Shown piece after piece: positions 7,678-16,879 of a stretch of DNA of 64,000 nt. Below the pieces are notes generated by a model. That model ran no database searches. It saw nothing but the letters and a program-made list of their open reading frames with translations, and was not told the DNA's origin. Every line of letters starts with the position of its first letter. The first letter of the stretch is position 1. Made by a program: the position numbers and the translations under genes. The DNA comes from Sphingopyxis yananensis (GTDB lineage Bacteria > Pseudomonadota > Alphaproteobacteria > Sphingomonadales > Sphingomonadaceae): assembly GCF_020687785.1 (NCBI RefSeq), contig NZ_JAJEWI010000005.1, positions 124,001-188,000 of the forward strand. Direction: 5' to 3'.

Positions 7678-7986
7678 ATGACCGTCAGCAATATTCAGGC
7701 CCAATATGGCAATGCGAGCAACGGAATTTTCACCAAAGACAAGCAGTTGGATCAAAATGATTTTCTGCGGTTGATGACGGCGCAGTTGCAACAGCAAGAT
7801 CCGTTTAACCCCGTCAATAACCAAGAAATGGTCGCGCAAATGGCGCAATTTTCGAGCTTGGCCGGAATCAGCGAAACCAACACTGTGCTGACCAAAATTT
7901 CCGAGCAATTGGCGGCGCAGAACCAGCTTCTTCAAGATATTAAGGGCGGTAATTCCGGCCTGACCCCACCCACGCAGGAAGGATAA
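7678..7986 (+). CDS. flgD: Short hook-scaffolding protein FlgD
   Basis: Only 102 residues. It carries the N-terminal FlgD signature LDQNDFLRLMTAQLQQQDPF and then NQEMVAQMAQFSSLAGI, the region needed for export and hook capping. The C-terminal FlgD Ig-like/tudor-like part found in the usual 220-residue protein is missing. The gene ends in a clean stop and flgE follows four bases later, so this looks like the true length rather than a frameshift. It acts at the tip of the growing hook. Confidence 0.9.
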   Translation: MTVSNIQAQYGNASNGIFTKDKQLDQNDFLRLMTAQLQQQDPFNPVNNQEMVAQMAQFSSLAGISETNTVLTKISEQLAAQNQLLQDIKGGNSGLTPPTQEG

Positions 7987-7990
7987 GAGC

Positions 7991-8818
7991 ATGTCGTTTT
8001 ACACATCTTTGTCGGGCCTTAAGGGCGCGCAGACCGACATGTCGGTCATTTCCAACAATATCGCCAACGCCAGCTCGACCGGCTTTAAGCGCAGCACGGC
8101 GCAATTTGGTGATATTTTTGCATCGTCGCCAACCCAGTCGTCGAAAACCGTGGCCGGTCAAGGACAGCGCCTGAACGGCATTGTGCAGCAATTCACCAAT
8201 GGCAGCTATGAAACCAGCGCCAAGACATTGGATATGGCGATTGTTGGCGAAGGTATGTTCATCGTCAAAAGCCCGCCCCCGACCGAAGGCGTCAGCTATA
8301 CCCGCAACGGGACATTCGCACCCACCGCCGATGGCCATGTGGTGGATACCACGGGTTCGCGTCTGCAATTGCTGCCGGTGGACGCCAATGGCGATGTCAC
8401 CGACCGGACTTTGGCGGGGGCCACCGATTTCGTGCTGCCAACCGCATCGCCGCTGGACCCCACTGCCGCCTTGATCAACGTATCGATCGGTGTCGACGGT
8501 TTGGTTACCGCAACCTTTGCCGATGGCAGTGATCAAATGTTGGGCAAGGTCGCCATGGCCAATTTCCCATCCGTTGAAGGACTGCGTCCGGTTGGCAATG
8601 CGCATTGGCAATCGACGGGTGACAGTGGTCAGCCGATTATTGATGGTGCCGGTGCTGGTTCGATGGGTTCCATCCGTTCTGGCGCATTGGAGCGTTCCAA
8701 CGTCGATATCACCGAAGAATTGGTACTGTTGATTGCGGCGCAGCGCAATTTTCAGGCCAATGCCAAGGCCATCGAAGGCGCATCGCAATTGACGCAAACC
8801 ATCATGAATATGCGCTGA
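7991..8818 (+). CDS. flgE: Flagellar hook protein FlgE (compact form)
   Basis: A 275-residue protein with the rod/hook N-terminal motif (MSVISNNIANASSTGFKRS) and the C-terminal FlgE helix (ELVLLIAAQRNFQANAKAIE). Order in the operon (after flgD, before flgF) and AQRNFQANAK support hook protein rather than FlgF/FlgG. The usual FlgE has about 400 or more residues because of an extra outer domain; here the middle is hardly longer than in FlgG. Together with the short FlgD this suggests a slim, minimal hook. Confidence 0.88.
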   Translation: MSFYTSLSGLKGAQTDMSVISNNIANASSTGFKRSTAQFGDIFASSPTQSSKTVAGQGQRLNGIVQQFTNGSYETSAKTLDMAIVGEGMFIVKSPPPTEGVSYTRNGTFAPTADGHVVDTTGSRLQLLPVDANGDVTDRTLAGATDFVLPTASPLDPTAALINVSIGVDGLVTATFADGSDQMLGKVAMANFPSVEGLRPVGNAHWQSTGDSGQPIIDGAGAGSMGSIRSGALERSNVDITEELVLLIAAQRNFQANAKAIEGASQLTQTIMNMR

Positions 8819-8855
8819 TAGGCGCTGATGGACGCCGCGCAACAGGACTGATGTC

Positions 8856-9599
8856 ATGGACCGTTTAATCTATACCAGCCTTTCCGGAATGCGCGGCAGC
8901 ATGTCGCGCCAGACCGCCACGGCCCATAATCTGGCCAATGCCCAGACGCCGGGTTTTCGGGGTGATCTGGCCGAAATGCAGACCATTTGGATGAAGGGCC
9001 CCGGCGCCACCACGCGCGCCATGGGGTCCGAAGAAGTGATCGGCGCCGATATGCGCAGCGGCACGGTATCAGCCACGGGCCGCGATTTGGATATCGCCAT
9101 GGAAGGCGATGCGATGCTGGTGGTGCAAGCGCCCAATGGCGAAGAAAGCTATACGCGGCGCGGGGATTTGCACCAAACTGCCACCGGATTGCTCACCACG
9201 GGTGACGGACATCCGGTGATGGGGATGCAAGGCCCGCTGGTGGTTCCACCAGCCGACAGTGTCAGCATCGACCGCGAAGGCCGAGTGTGGATGGTGCCGA
9301 TTGGCGGCGACCGTGAAAACCCGATTGAGGCGGATCGCCTGCGTTTGGTGACGCCCGCAGGGTCCAATATCGTCAAAGGTTTGGACAATTTGTTTCGCGT
9401 GCGCGGCGGCGGTGCCTTGCCCGATGATCCCGAAGCGCGATTGATCAATCGCTCGCTCGAAGGGTCGAATGTCAGCGCGACCAGCGCGCTGGTGGAGATG
9501 ATCGAAGCCAGCAAAAGCTGGGATAATCAGTTGGAACTCATCAGCAACGCGCGCGACATGGACAGCGCGACCACCAATTTGATGCAGCTTCCCCGATAG
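8856..9599 (+). CDS. flgF: Flagellar rod protein FlgF
   Basis: The 247 residues are normal for FlgF. It shows TATAHNLANAQTPGFRGDL near the N-terminus and a C-terminal half with LEGSNVSATSALVEMIEASK and a closing helix. FlgF links the proximal and distal rod. It lies between flgE and flgG, with 37 bases upstream and 12 downstream, and belongs to the flgB operon. Confidence 0.92.
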   Translation: MDRLIYTSLSGMRGSMSRQTATAHNLANAQTPGFRGDLAEMQTIWMKGPGATTRAMGSEEVIGADMRSGTVSATGRDLDIAMEGDAMLVVQAPNGEESYTRRGDLHQTATGLLTTGDGHPVMGMQGPLVVPPADSVSIDREGRVWMVPIGGDRENPIEADRLRLVTPAGSNIVKGLDNLFRVRGGGALPDDPEARLINRSLEGSNVSATSALVEMIEASKSWDNQLELISNARDMDSATTNLMQLPR

Positions 9600-9611
9600 G
9601 AGTGAATAGTC

Positions 9612-10400
9612 ATGAGCTTTGGCGCTTTGCACGTCGCACGAACCGGTCTGGATGCCCAAAGCTTCCGGATGCAGGTCATCGCCAACAATTTGGCCAACGT
9701 GAACACTACGGGTTTCAAGCGCGACCGCGCCAGTTTTGAAACCTTGGCCTATCAAACGATGACCGCCGCTGGCGCGCCCAGCAGCGCGGACAATCGTTAT
9801 GCCATTGGTTTGAACCTTGGGACCGGCGTGTCACTGGCGGGAACCGCGCGCATTGATACGCAGGGCGGCTTGAATGTCACTGGAAATTCGCTGGACATGG
9901 CAATCGAAGGGTCAGGCTATTTCCAAGTCACTATGCCCGACGGCCGCACCGGTTATACCCGCGCAGGCAATTTCTCCATGGCCGCCGATGGCACGATTGT
10001 GACCAGCGATGGCAAACCCTTGGTGCCCCAAATTCAGGTGCCAGAAGGGGCAACGGGTATTTCCATTGGCGCAGACGGCATGGTGTCCGCCACCGTGCCC
10101 GGCCAAGCCGAAGTGGTGGAATTGGGCCAGATTGAAATCGCCCGTTTTGCCAATTCGGCCGGATTGCAGTCGATTGGCGACAATATGCTGGTGGAAACCG
10201 CAGCATCGGGCGCACCGATTGTCGGCGTGGCTGGCACCGAAGGGCGTGGCTCGCTGCGCGGCGGAATGCTGGAAGGGTCGAACGTCAATGTCGTCGAGGA
10301 ATTGGTCGACATGATCGAAACCCAGCGGGCCTATGAGGTCAACAGCAAGATGATCCAAGCCACCGACGAAATGATGCGCAATGCGGCACAATCGCTCTAA
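9612..10400 (+). CDS. flgG: Flagellar distal rod protein FlgG
   Basis: 262 residues, the usual FlgG length. It has MQVIANNLANVNTTGFKRDR at about residues 20-39 and a C-terminal LEGSNVNVVEELVDMIETQR followed by AYEVNSKMIQATDEMM, both diagnostic. FlgG makes the distal rod that passes the P and L rings. A TAGGAG site precedes the start. The end overlaps flgH by 20 bases. Confidence 0.95.
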   Translation: MSFGALHVARTGLDAQSFRMQVIANNLANVNTTGFKRDRASFETLAYQTMTAAGAPSSADNRYAIGLNLGTGVSLAGTARIDTQGGLNVTGNSLDMAIEGSGYFQVTMPDGRTGYTRAGNFSMAADGTIVTSDGKPLVPQIQVPEGATGISIGADGMVSATVPGQAEVVELGQIEIARFANSAGLQSIGDNMLVETAASGAPIVGVAGTEGRGSLRGGMLEGSNVNVVEELVDMIETQRAYEVNSKMIQATDEMMRNAAQSL

Positions 10401-11073
10401 TTCACCCACCTTCTGGGCTTTGACCTGCGGGTCTGCTGTGCTGCTATGTGGCGGCATGGCGGTTCCTGCGGCGGCCAAAAGCAAGAAGGAACAGGTTAAC
10501 CCCTATGCGGCAAGCGCGCCGGTGATCAACCATAGCTTGCCGGCCAATGGTTCGATTTTTCAGGGGGGCTATACCCCGCTGACATCGGGCGGACTGGCCG
10601 GACAAGTGGGTGATGTGCTGACTATCCAATTGGTCGAACGCACCATGGCCAGCAAAAGCAACAGCGCGTCCACCCAGCGCGGTGGGTCGATTGGCTTGAC
10701 GCCGCCCAGCACGGGGCCACTGAATCTGTTCAAACCCAGCGATATTGGCATGAGCGGGGACCAGCAATTCCAAGGCAAGGGTGCGGCGGCGCAATCGAAC
10801 CAGCTGAACGGCGAGATTAGCGTGACCGTGGCACAGGTTTATCCCAACGGGACGATGCTGGTGCGCGGTGAGAAAATGCTGACCCTCAATCGCGGGGACG
10901 AGCATGTGCAATTTTCGGGCATTGTGCGGGCGATGGATATCAGCCCCGATAACCGGATTTTGTCCACCCGCGTGGCAGATGCGAATATTCGTTATGTCGG
11001 CAAGGGCGAGATTGCCCGCGCCAGCCGCCAAGGGTGGCTGGGCCGCTTCTTCTCGATGATCAGCCCTTTTTAG
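10381..11073 (+). CDS. flgH: Flagellar L-ring protein FlgH
   Basis: The 230 residues match FlgH: GDVLTIQLVERTMASKSNSA in the middle, then GEISVTVAQVYPNGTMLVRG and a C-terminal VADANIRYVGKGEI. FlgH forms the outer-membrane ring around the rod. The N-terminus is hydrophobic and signal-like but has no clean lipobox: the cysteines sit in ALTC and VLLC, and the sequence continues to AVPAAAKSK, a more signal-peptidase-I-like site. Most FlgH proteins are lipoproteins, so this is unusual. The start lies inside flgG; no better start was found. Confidence 0.92.
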   Translation: MRHNRSNSPTFWALTCGSAVLLCGGMAVPAAAKSKKEQVNPYAASAPVINHSLPANGSIFQGGYTPLTSGGLAGQVGDVLTIQLVERTMASKSNSASTQRGGSIGLTPPSTGPLNLFKPSDIGMSGDQQFQGKGAAAQSNQLNGEISVTVAQVYPNGTMLVRGEKMLTLNRGDEHVQFSGIVRAMDISPDNRILSTRVADANIRYVGKGEIARASRQGWLGRFFSMISPF

Positions 11074-11098
11074 GATGGTGGGAAAAGGTTTTTATACC

Positions 11099-12211
11099 AT
11101 GACCAGACTTTCTTCTGTCTTTGCAATATTGGTGCTGTTGGTGGCGGGGCTGGGTTATTCCGGCACGGCATCGGCCCAGCGCATCAAGGATATGGGCCAA
11201 TTTCAGGGGCTGCGGGCCAACCAATTGACGGGTTATGGCATTGTGGTCGGTCTGGCTGGCACAGGCGATGACAGTCTGGAATTTAGCACCATCGGTATGA
11301 AGGGCGCGGTGTCGCGTTTTGGCCTGACTTTGCCGCCAGGGGTGAATCCGGCGCTGAAAAATGCGGCCGCCGTGATGATTACCGCTGAACTGCCTGCCTT
11401 TGCCAAACCCGGTCAGCGTCTTGACGTCACCGTTTCGGCCATCGGCAAAGCGAAATCCTTGCGGGGCGGCACATTGGTCTTGGCACCGCTTTATGGCGTG
11501 GATGGTAATATTTACGCGATGGTGCAGGGCAATTTGGTCGTCGGCGGTCTGGGCGTGAACGCCGCTGATGGGTCCAAGGTGACCATCAATGTGCCGTCCA
11601 GCGGCCGGATCGCCAATGGCGCGACGGTAGAACGGTCGGTTGATACCGGCCTGACGCAAGGCGACCAGTTGATTTTCAACCTCCATCAATTTGACGCCAC
11701 CAATGCCAAGCGCGTGACGGACGCCATTAACGGCGCCTATGGCGGCGGCATGGCGAATATGATCGACGGGGCGAGCATCGCCATCCGCACGGGCGGTTCG
11801 GGTGACGACCGTGTACGCCAGATTTCGATGATCGAGAATTTGACCGTCCAACGGTCGGACCCGTCCGCCAAGGTCATTGTCAATGCCCGCACGGGCACGG
11901 TGGTGATCAATGGCGCGGTGCGCGTTGGTACGGCTGCGGTGACCCACGGCAAGCTGAGCGTATCGATCAAGGAATCGCCGATGGTGTCCCAGCCTGCGCC
12001 CTTCAGCCAAGGCCGGACGACCGTTGAACAGTCGAGCGAAATCAGTGTCGAAGAAGAATATCGACCCGCTTTTGTGATGCAACCCAATGCATCATTGGCT
12101 GATCTTGTTGATAGCATTAACCAATTGGGCGTTCCCCCAGGCGATCTGGTCGCCATTTTGGAGGCGTTGAGTCAGGCCGGTGCTTTGACAGCGGAGCTAG
12201 TGATTATATGA
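11099..12211 (+). CDS. flgI: Flagellar P-ring protein FlgI
   Basis: About 370 residues with a signal peptide (MTRLSSVFAILVLLVAGLGY ending ASA-Q). Conserved FlgI stretches follow: RIKDMGQFQGLRANQLTGYG, GLAGTGDD and the C-terminal ASLADLVDSINQLGVPPGDL. FlgI forms the ring in the peptidoglycan layer and needs FlgA. I prefer the ATG at 11099, from which the signal peptide begins, over the ATG at 11075 that adds eight polar residues; both are possible. It overlaps flgJ by four bases. Confidence 0.93.
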   Translation: MTRLSSVFAILVLLVAGLGYSGTASAQRIKDMGQFQGLRANQLTGYGIVVGLAGTGDDSLEFSTIGMKGAVSRFGLTLPPGVNPALKNAAAVMITAELPAFAKPGQRLDVTVSAIGKAKSLRGGTLVLAPLYGVDGNIYAMVQGNLVVGGLGVNAADGSKVTINVPSSGRIANGATVERSVDTGLTQGDQLIFNLHQFDATNAKRVTDAINGAYGGGMANMIDGASIAIRTGGSGDDRVRQISMIENLTVQRSDPSAKVIVNARTGTVVINGAVRVGTAAVTHGKLSVSIKESPMVSQPAPFSQGRTTVEQSSEISVEEEYRPAFVMQPNASLADLVDSINQLGVPPGDLVAILEALSQAGALTAELVII

Positions 12212-12660
12212 CCATGTCTCTGCCCTCTTTGTCGTCTTTGCCGATGGCGGCACGCCAAGCGGGGCGTGCCCCCTTTGTACCGATGGCGGCGCAGGCCCCG
12301 ACGGATAAGGGGCAGGCGATGAACGCAGCGGCGCAGGCTGGGGCGGCGAATGAGAAGCCGGAAAGTGACGATATCCGCAAAGTTGCGGAATCTTTTGAAG
12401 CGATAATATTACGTCAACTTTTGGGCTCTATGCGTAAAGCCAAGTTGAGCGAGGATATTTTTGGATCCAGCGCAACGGATAATTTTCGTGAAATGGCGGA
12501 TGCCCGCACGGCGGATGCTATGTCGAATATGAGGCAATTTGGCATCGCAGATATGGTCGAACGGCAATTGCGCGGATATGGGGGCGGCGTCATGAACGGC
12601 AATAGTGCTGTAAATGATGGAAAAACCACAAATAATTCTGATGAAAGCATTGCTGGATGA
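12208..12660 (+). CDS. flgJ: Rod cap protein FlgJ, rod-binding domain only
   Basis: A 150-residue protein. Residues about 50-110 carry the FlgJ N-terminal domain (ESFEAIILRQLLGSMRKAKL, then ATDNFREMADARTADAMS). The C-terminal muramidase domain of enterobacterial FlgJ is absent; single-domain FlgJ is normal in alphaproteobacteria, where a separate transglycosylase does the job (here 4071-4943). The protein caps rod growth. The ATGA overlap with flgI and the overlap with flgK indicate tight coupling. Confidence 0.88.
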   Translation: MTMSLPSLSSLPMAARQAGRAPFVPMAAQAPTDKGQAMNAAAQAGAANEKPESDDIRKVAESFEAIILRQLLGSMRKAKLSEDIFGSSATDNFREMADARTADAMSNMRQFGIADMVERQLRGYGGGVMNGNSAVNDGKTTNNSDESIAG

Positions 12661-13985
12661 GCGATCTTCTTTCCATTGGGGCTAGTGGCTTGCGCGTTTA
12701 TGGCCGTGCGCTTGCGACGGTTGCTGACAATGTCGCCAATGCCCAAACGCCCGGATATGCGCGCCGCACCCTGCAAATGGCAGAGTTGCAGGGCGCTGGC
12801 GCATCGGTGCTGTACCGCGCGGCGATCAGCCCTGGCGGGGCAGAGGTCACCGGCATTGCCCGCGCCGTGGATACATGGCTGGTCGAAGATTCGCGCTTGT
12901 CGTCTGGCGATGCGAGTCGCACGGGTGTGCGCCTGCAATGGATGAACCGCGTCGAAAATGCCCTGAGCAACGACAGCAATAATATCGCCACCAGCCTGAC
13001 CAAAGTTTATACCTCGGCCGATTTGTTGACGGCGGACCCAAATAATCCGACGCTGCGCGCCCAATTTTTGCAGGCCGTCGACGAAGTGGCGACGGGTTTC
13101 CGGTCCGCCGCTACACAATTGGCCGATGTCGCCCAAGGCGTAACCGATTCGGCCAATGGCGAAGTGGCCCAGTTCAACACCGATTTGGCGGCACTGGAAG
13201 ATATTAACAACGGCCTGCGCAAAGCGCGTGCTGGTTCGACCAATCAAGCGAGCCTGATGGATCGCCGTGATCAGTTGCTGGACGAATTGGCCGCCAAGGG
13301 CGGTATCTCTGTCTCGTTGGACGATCGCGGTGTGGCCACGGTTCGGGCATCCGACAGCGGGGAATTGCTGTTGGGGGCGGGCTATCGCGCGGAATTGAGC
13401 GCCAATGTCTCTGCCACCGGCTTGATCAGTTACAGCATTGACGGCGCGGTGCCTTTTGCCACCAGCAAAGGCAGTTTGGCAGGCTTTGCGGAGGTCGCAA
13501 GCCATGTGTCCGATCAGCGCGCCGCGCTGGACGACAAAGCCATGGAATTTGCAGGCGTGCTCAACACGGCCCATCAATCGGGGCTGGATGCCAATGGCAA
13601 TGCGGGTGTGGCTTTGTTTCAAGGCACCAGCGCCGCGACATTGACGGCGGTTAGCTTGACTGCGGCCCAAGTCGCCGCCGCTGACGCCACCAGCAGCAAC
13701 GGCAATATGCTGGCGCTGGGCGGTGCACGCGGCGCTGACGCACCGGAATCGCAATGGTCCGCCCATTTGGCGGCGCAAGCCCAAAGCACGGCGGCTGCGC
13801 GGGCGCAGGATGCAGCGGCCTATACGCGCTATGAAGGCGCCGCAGCGGCGCGGGGCGAGGTGAGCGAAGTCAATCTGGACCAAGAAGCCGCAGAATTGCT
13901 GCGTTTCCAACAAGCTTATTCCGCCGCGGCGCGGACCATTCAGGTCGCCCGCGAAACCATGCAAACGCTGCTCAGTTCGCTGTAA
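12657..13985 (+). CDS. flgK: Hook-filament junction protein FlgK
   Basis: The 442 residues start with the axial-protein N-terminus (LATVADNVANAQTPGYARRT) and end with LRFQQAYSAAARTIQVARET, matching FlgK (HAP1). The middle has the FlgK pattern SLMDRRDQLLDELAAKGGIS. FlgK joins hook to FlgL and then filament. It is somewhat shorter than the enterobacterial protein (about 550). It overlaps flgJ by four bases, and flgL follows after 12 bases. I saw no sigma-28 box directly upstream, so expression is probably from the operon promoter. Confidence 0.93.
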   Translation: MSDLLSIGASGLRVYGRALATVADNVANAQTPGYARRTLQMAELQGAGASVLYRAAISPGGAEVTGIARAVDTWLVEDSRLSSGDASRTGVRLQWMNRVENALSNDSNNIATSLTKVYTSADLLTADPNNPTLRAQFLQAVDEVATGFRSAATQLADVAQGVTDSANGEVAQFNTDLAALEDINNGLRKARAGSTNQASLMDRRDQLLDELAAKGGISVSLDDRGVATVRASDSGELLLGAGYRAELSANVSATGLISYSIDGAVPFATSKGSLAGFAEVASHVSDQRAALDDKAMEFAGVLNTAHQSGLDANGNAGVALFQGTSAATLTAVSLTAAQVAAADATSSNGNMLALGGARGADAPESQWSAHLAAQAQSTAAARAQDAAAYTRYEGAAAARGEVSEVNLDQEAAELLRFQQAYSAAARTIQVARETMQTLLSSL

Positions 13986-13997
13986 AGGACGCCTAAG

Positions 13998-14825
13998 ATG
14001 ATCAACGCTGTTGGGAATCGCATGACCCGCGAAATTTCGCGCCAACAGCGGTTGGCGTCGGATATTGAAAAAACGCAAATTCAGATCAGCAGCAGCAAGC
14101 GCCTGCAACGTATGTCGGATGATCCGGTGGCATCGCGCCGCATTTCGACCATCAACGCCGCGCAAAGCAGCATGAGCAACTGGCAATTGAATCTGACCAC
14201 CGCCAGCGGAATGGTATCGCAGGGCGAGTCCGTCATGAAATCGGTTTCGGCGCTGTTGCAGCGGGTGAATGATCTGTCGATGACGGCGGTCAACGGCACA
14301 ATGGACGCTAGTTCGCGCCAAACCATTTCTGCCGAGATTCAATCCATTGCGGACGAAATTGACAATTTAACCGCCAGCCGCGGGTCCAATGGCGAGCCGC
14401 TATTTTCAGCCATACCGCATGTGATGCGCTTCGATACCGATATTGCTTTTGCACCCTTGCCAGCGGCGGGCGATGTTTTTGCCATCAATGGTGTCAGCCT
14501 GTCGGCCAGCCTTCGCGATGTGGCCAATAATATTGCGACGGGCAATGAAGCGGGCATGGGCACAGACCGCGATGTGGTGATGAATATGATCGGCCATGTC
14601 GCCGACCAACATGCCGGTATCGGCTTGGCCGCTGGGCGTTTGGACCGTATCGCAGAAAGCCTCGATTTGCGGGCGATTTCGGTAAAAGATGAACGATCCG
14701 GATTGGAGGATACCGATCTGGCGGAGGCAATCTCTTTGTTAAAAGCGCAGGATTTAACCCTGAGCGCGGCACAGGCGACTTTTGCCCAAATTAATCGTCG
14801 GACGTTGTTCGATATTTTATCCTAA
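13998..14825 (+). CDS. flgL: Hook-filament junction protein FlgL
   Basis: A 275-residue flagellin-related protein. The N-terminus reads MTREISRQQRLASDIEKTQI, followed by the conserved RLQRMSDDPVASRRI. The C-terminus has LAEAISLLKAQDLTLSAAQA then TFAQINRRTLFDIL. This is the FlgL (HAP3) layout. It is last in the flgB-flgL operon, 85 bases before motA. Confidence 0.92.
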   Translation: MINAVGNRMTREISRQQRLASDIEKTQIQISSSKRLQRMSDDPVASRRISTINAAQSSMSNWQLNLTTASGMVSQGESVMKSVSALLQRVNDLSMTAVNGTMDASSRQTISAEIQSIADEIDNLTASRGSNGEPLFSAIPHVMRFDTDIAFAPLPAAGDVFAINGVSLSASLRDVANNIATGNEAGMGTDRDVVMNMIGHVADQHAGIGLAAGRLDRIAESLDLRAISVKDERSGLEDTDLAEAISLLKAQDLTLSAAQATFAQINRRTLFDILS

Positions 14826-14831
14826 TCCGCT

Positions 14832-14858
14832 CAACATTTCGCAGGGCCTGCCGTTAAG
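14832..14858 (+). promoter_or_regulatory. Probable sigma-28 promoter for motA-motB
   Basis: GCCGTTAA at 14851-14858 is identical to the -10 box of the other FliA promoters here. The upstream box (TCAACATT from 14832) is weaker, and the spacing is 15 rather than 14. The motA ATG lies about 52 bases downstream. Confidence 0.5.
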
Positions 14859-14910
14859 TTGATAAGGGCCCTTTCTGAACGGGTTGATAGCCAATAGGAG
14901 AAAATAGCGC

Positions 14911-15774
14911 ATGTTTCCCGTTATCGGCATTGTTGTGCTTTTGGTGCTGGTATTCGGGGGCTTTGCGCTAACGGGTGGCAACCTTGGCCCTGTCATGCAC
15001 GCTTTGCCGCATGAAATGCTGATTATTGGCGGTGCGGCGATTGGCGCTTTGATCATCGGCAACAGCGGGGCGGAACTGAAGTCCTTGGCCGGCGGCGTGG
15101 GCAAAGTGTTCAAGGGGCCCAAATATAATAAAGATGATTATCTCAGCTGCATTTTGCTGGTGTCCTCTTTGATGAAAATGTTGCGCACGGATGGCCCCGT
15201 AGCGGTCGAACCGCATATCGAAGATCCCAAAAATTCGACAATATTCCAACAATATCCAAAGTTGTTGGATGACGAAACGCTGATTCACCTGATCTGCGAT
15301 ACGTTGCGTTTGGTGGTGGTGTCGTCTGGCACACTAGACCCGCATGCTGTCGAAGATGTGATGGATAATGCGCTGAAAAATCATCATCATCATGCCATGA
15401 AGCCCGCCGAGGGGTTGCAAAATCTGGCCGACGCTTTGCCCGCCTTGGGTATTGTTGCGGCGGTGCTGGGCGTGGTGAAAACCATGGGGTCTATTGATAA
15501 GCCACCCGAAGTTTTGGGCGGCATGATTGGATCTGCCTTGGTCGGAACCTTTTTGGGTGTATTGCTGGCTTATGGTTTTGTTGGGCCGTTCGCGACGCGT
15601 GCTCGCAGCGTGATCGAAAGTGATGCGGCCATTTATCAAACGGTCAAGCAACTGATTATCGCATCCCTGCATGGCCACCCACAGCCCTTGGTGATCGAGG
15701 CGGCTCGTTCGGGCGTGGCGCATGATCTGCAACCCAGCTTTGCCGAAGTGTTTGACGGCATGCGAGCCCGATAA
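14911..15774 (+). CDS. motA: Flagellar motor stator protein MotA
   Basis: A 287-residue inner-membrane protein with about four membrane helices, and the conserved MotA stretch ADALPALGIVAAVLGVVKTM around residues 172-191 preceded by a His-rich turn. A further conserved segment, GGMIGSALVGTFLGVLLAYG, forms the last helices. MotA and MotB form the proton-driven stator. An AGGAG site precedes the ATG. It is followed without any gap by motB. Confidence 0.94.
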   Translation: MFPVIGIVVLLVLVFGGFALTGGNLGPVMHALPHEMLIIGGAAIGALIIGNSGAELKSLAGGVGKVFKGPKYNKDDYLSCILLVSSLMKMLRTDGPVAVEPHIEDPKNSTIFQQYPKLLDDETLIHLICDTLRLVVVSSGTLDPHAVEDVMDNALKNHHHHAMKPAEGLQNLADALPALGIVAAVLGVVKTMGSIDKPPEVLGGMIGSALVGTFLGVLLAYGFVGPFATRARSVIESDAAIYQTVKQLIIASLHGHPQPLVIEAARSGVAHDLQPSFAEVFDGMRAR

Positions 15775-16623
15775 ATGGCCGCGCGTCCCAATCTTCCGCC
15801 CCGTCCGATCATCGTTAAAAAGGTGATTGAGCAAGCCCATGCCGGCCATCATGGCGGGGCGTGGAAAGTGGCTTATGCCGACTTTGTGACCGCGATGATG
15901 GCGTTTTTTCTGTTGATGTGGCTGCTGGGCGCGACAACGGAAAAGCAACGCAAGGCGCTGGCGGATTATTTTGCGCCAACATTGGTCCAGTCCAAACAGG
16001 AAACCGCCGGAGCAGATAGCCTGTTTAACGGTGATTCCATTGTATCGGTGGATGATTATCCGCACCGTCAGGGACAGACGGGTTCCAAGTCGCTGACGAT
16101 TCCGCGCGATGCCCGCGGCGGGCCAGCAGAGTTGGTGAGCCGCCAAAAAGAGGTCGAGAAGTTTCGCGAAGATGCGAAATCCATTTTACAACGCATCCAA
16201 AAGCGTGGTGATTTGAAGCGCTTGGCAAAAAATATCCGTTTTTCCGAAACCACCGAAGGCATGCGCATTGATGTGGTGGACGACAGCGATTTTTCGATGT
16301 TTGCGATGGGAACAGGCCAGCTAACGCCCCAAGGGTCGCATTTGCTGACCGAAATTGCTGGGGCGCTTCAGGATGTGCCCAATCGCCTGTCTGTGCGGGG
16401 CCATACGGACGCCGCGCCTTGGTCGGCGGCATCGGGCACCAACAATTGGCGCTTGTCCGTAGAGCGGGCGGAAGTTTCTCGTAACTATCTGGAGTTTCGG
16501 GGCGTTGCGGGCAATCGCTTCTCGCGGATTGAAGGGGTCGCGGACCGCGAACCCTATGTGATGAATGCGCCATTGGACCCGCGCAACCGCCGAATCTCCA
16601 TCACTTTGGGTTGGCGGACCTAG
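15775..16623 (+). CDS. motB: Flagellar motor stator protein MotB
   Basis: 282 residues. One membrane helix near residues 37-53 begins with the proton-carrying aspartate D36 in [19 protein letters not shown]. The periplasmic C-terminal half is an OmpA-like peptidoglycan-binding domain: [12 protein letters not shown], then [17 protein letters not shown] and RNRRISITL. It anchors the stator to the cell wall. It starts directly after the motA stop. Confidence 0.95.
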   Translation: MAARPNLPPRPIIVKKVIEQAHAGHHGGAWKVAYADFVTAMMAFFLLMWLLGATTEKQRKALADYFAPTLVQSKQETAGADSLFNGDSIVSVDDYPHRQGQTGSKSLTIPRDARGGPAELVSRQKEVEKFREDAKSILQRIQKRGDLKRLAKNIRFSETTEGMRIDVVDDSDFSMFAMGTGQLTPQGSHLLTEIAGALQDVPNRLSVRGHTDAAPWSAASGTNNWRLSVERAEVSRNYLEFRGVAGNRFSRIEGVADREPYVMNAPLDPRNRRISITLGWRT

Positions 16624-16879
16624 GGAGCGAATCGCCCCGCCGCCGATTCTCAATCGCTGTGAGGCTTGGCTTGGCCGGATAATCTGGACCGGTTCAGGAT
16701 CAACAGTCCGGAATTCATTACCGGTATTTAAATATATTTATAACCAAAAATGGACGATTATGCGTCGATTTGGACCTGTCTGGAGGCACCTGCCGCCCGC
16801 TGATAAATGTTTATTTACTAATTTCGTTAAATATCGCCCCATCAGCAAACGCGTCTGGGGAGACGCGAGGAGTATAGCG

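Noticed and set aside
7678..7986. flgD as a frameshifted or truncated pseudogene
   Set aside because: The stop is followed four bases later by flgE and no remnant of the C-terminal domain exists in other frames, so the short form seems genuine.
12414..14342. 642-residue open frame on the minus strand opposite flgJ-flgK-flgL
   Set aside because: It is the antisense shadow of three clear flagellar genes, with no ribosome site or domain features.
15379..15408. Four histidines in MotA that could look like an artificial tag
   Set aside because: A His-containing turn before the conserved ADALPA segment is natural in MotA proteins.
16565..16879. N-terminal extension of the sigma-54 activator back into motB
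   Set aside because: It overlaps the conserved motB end in another frame, lacks domain features, and the ATG at 16880 has a strong GCGAGGAG site.
16624..16879. A sigma-54 or sigma-28 promoter for the activator gene
   Set aside because: I looked for GG-N10-GC and GCCGTTA arrangements. A TGGAGGCACCTGCC stretch near 16780 has wrong spacing. The AT-rich leader probably holds an ordinary promoter that I cannot place.
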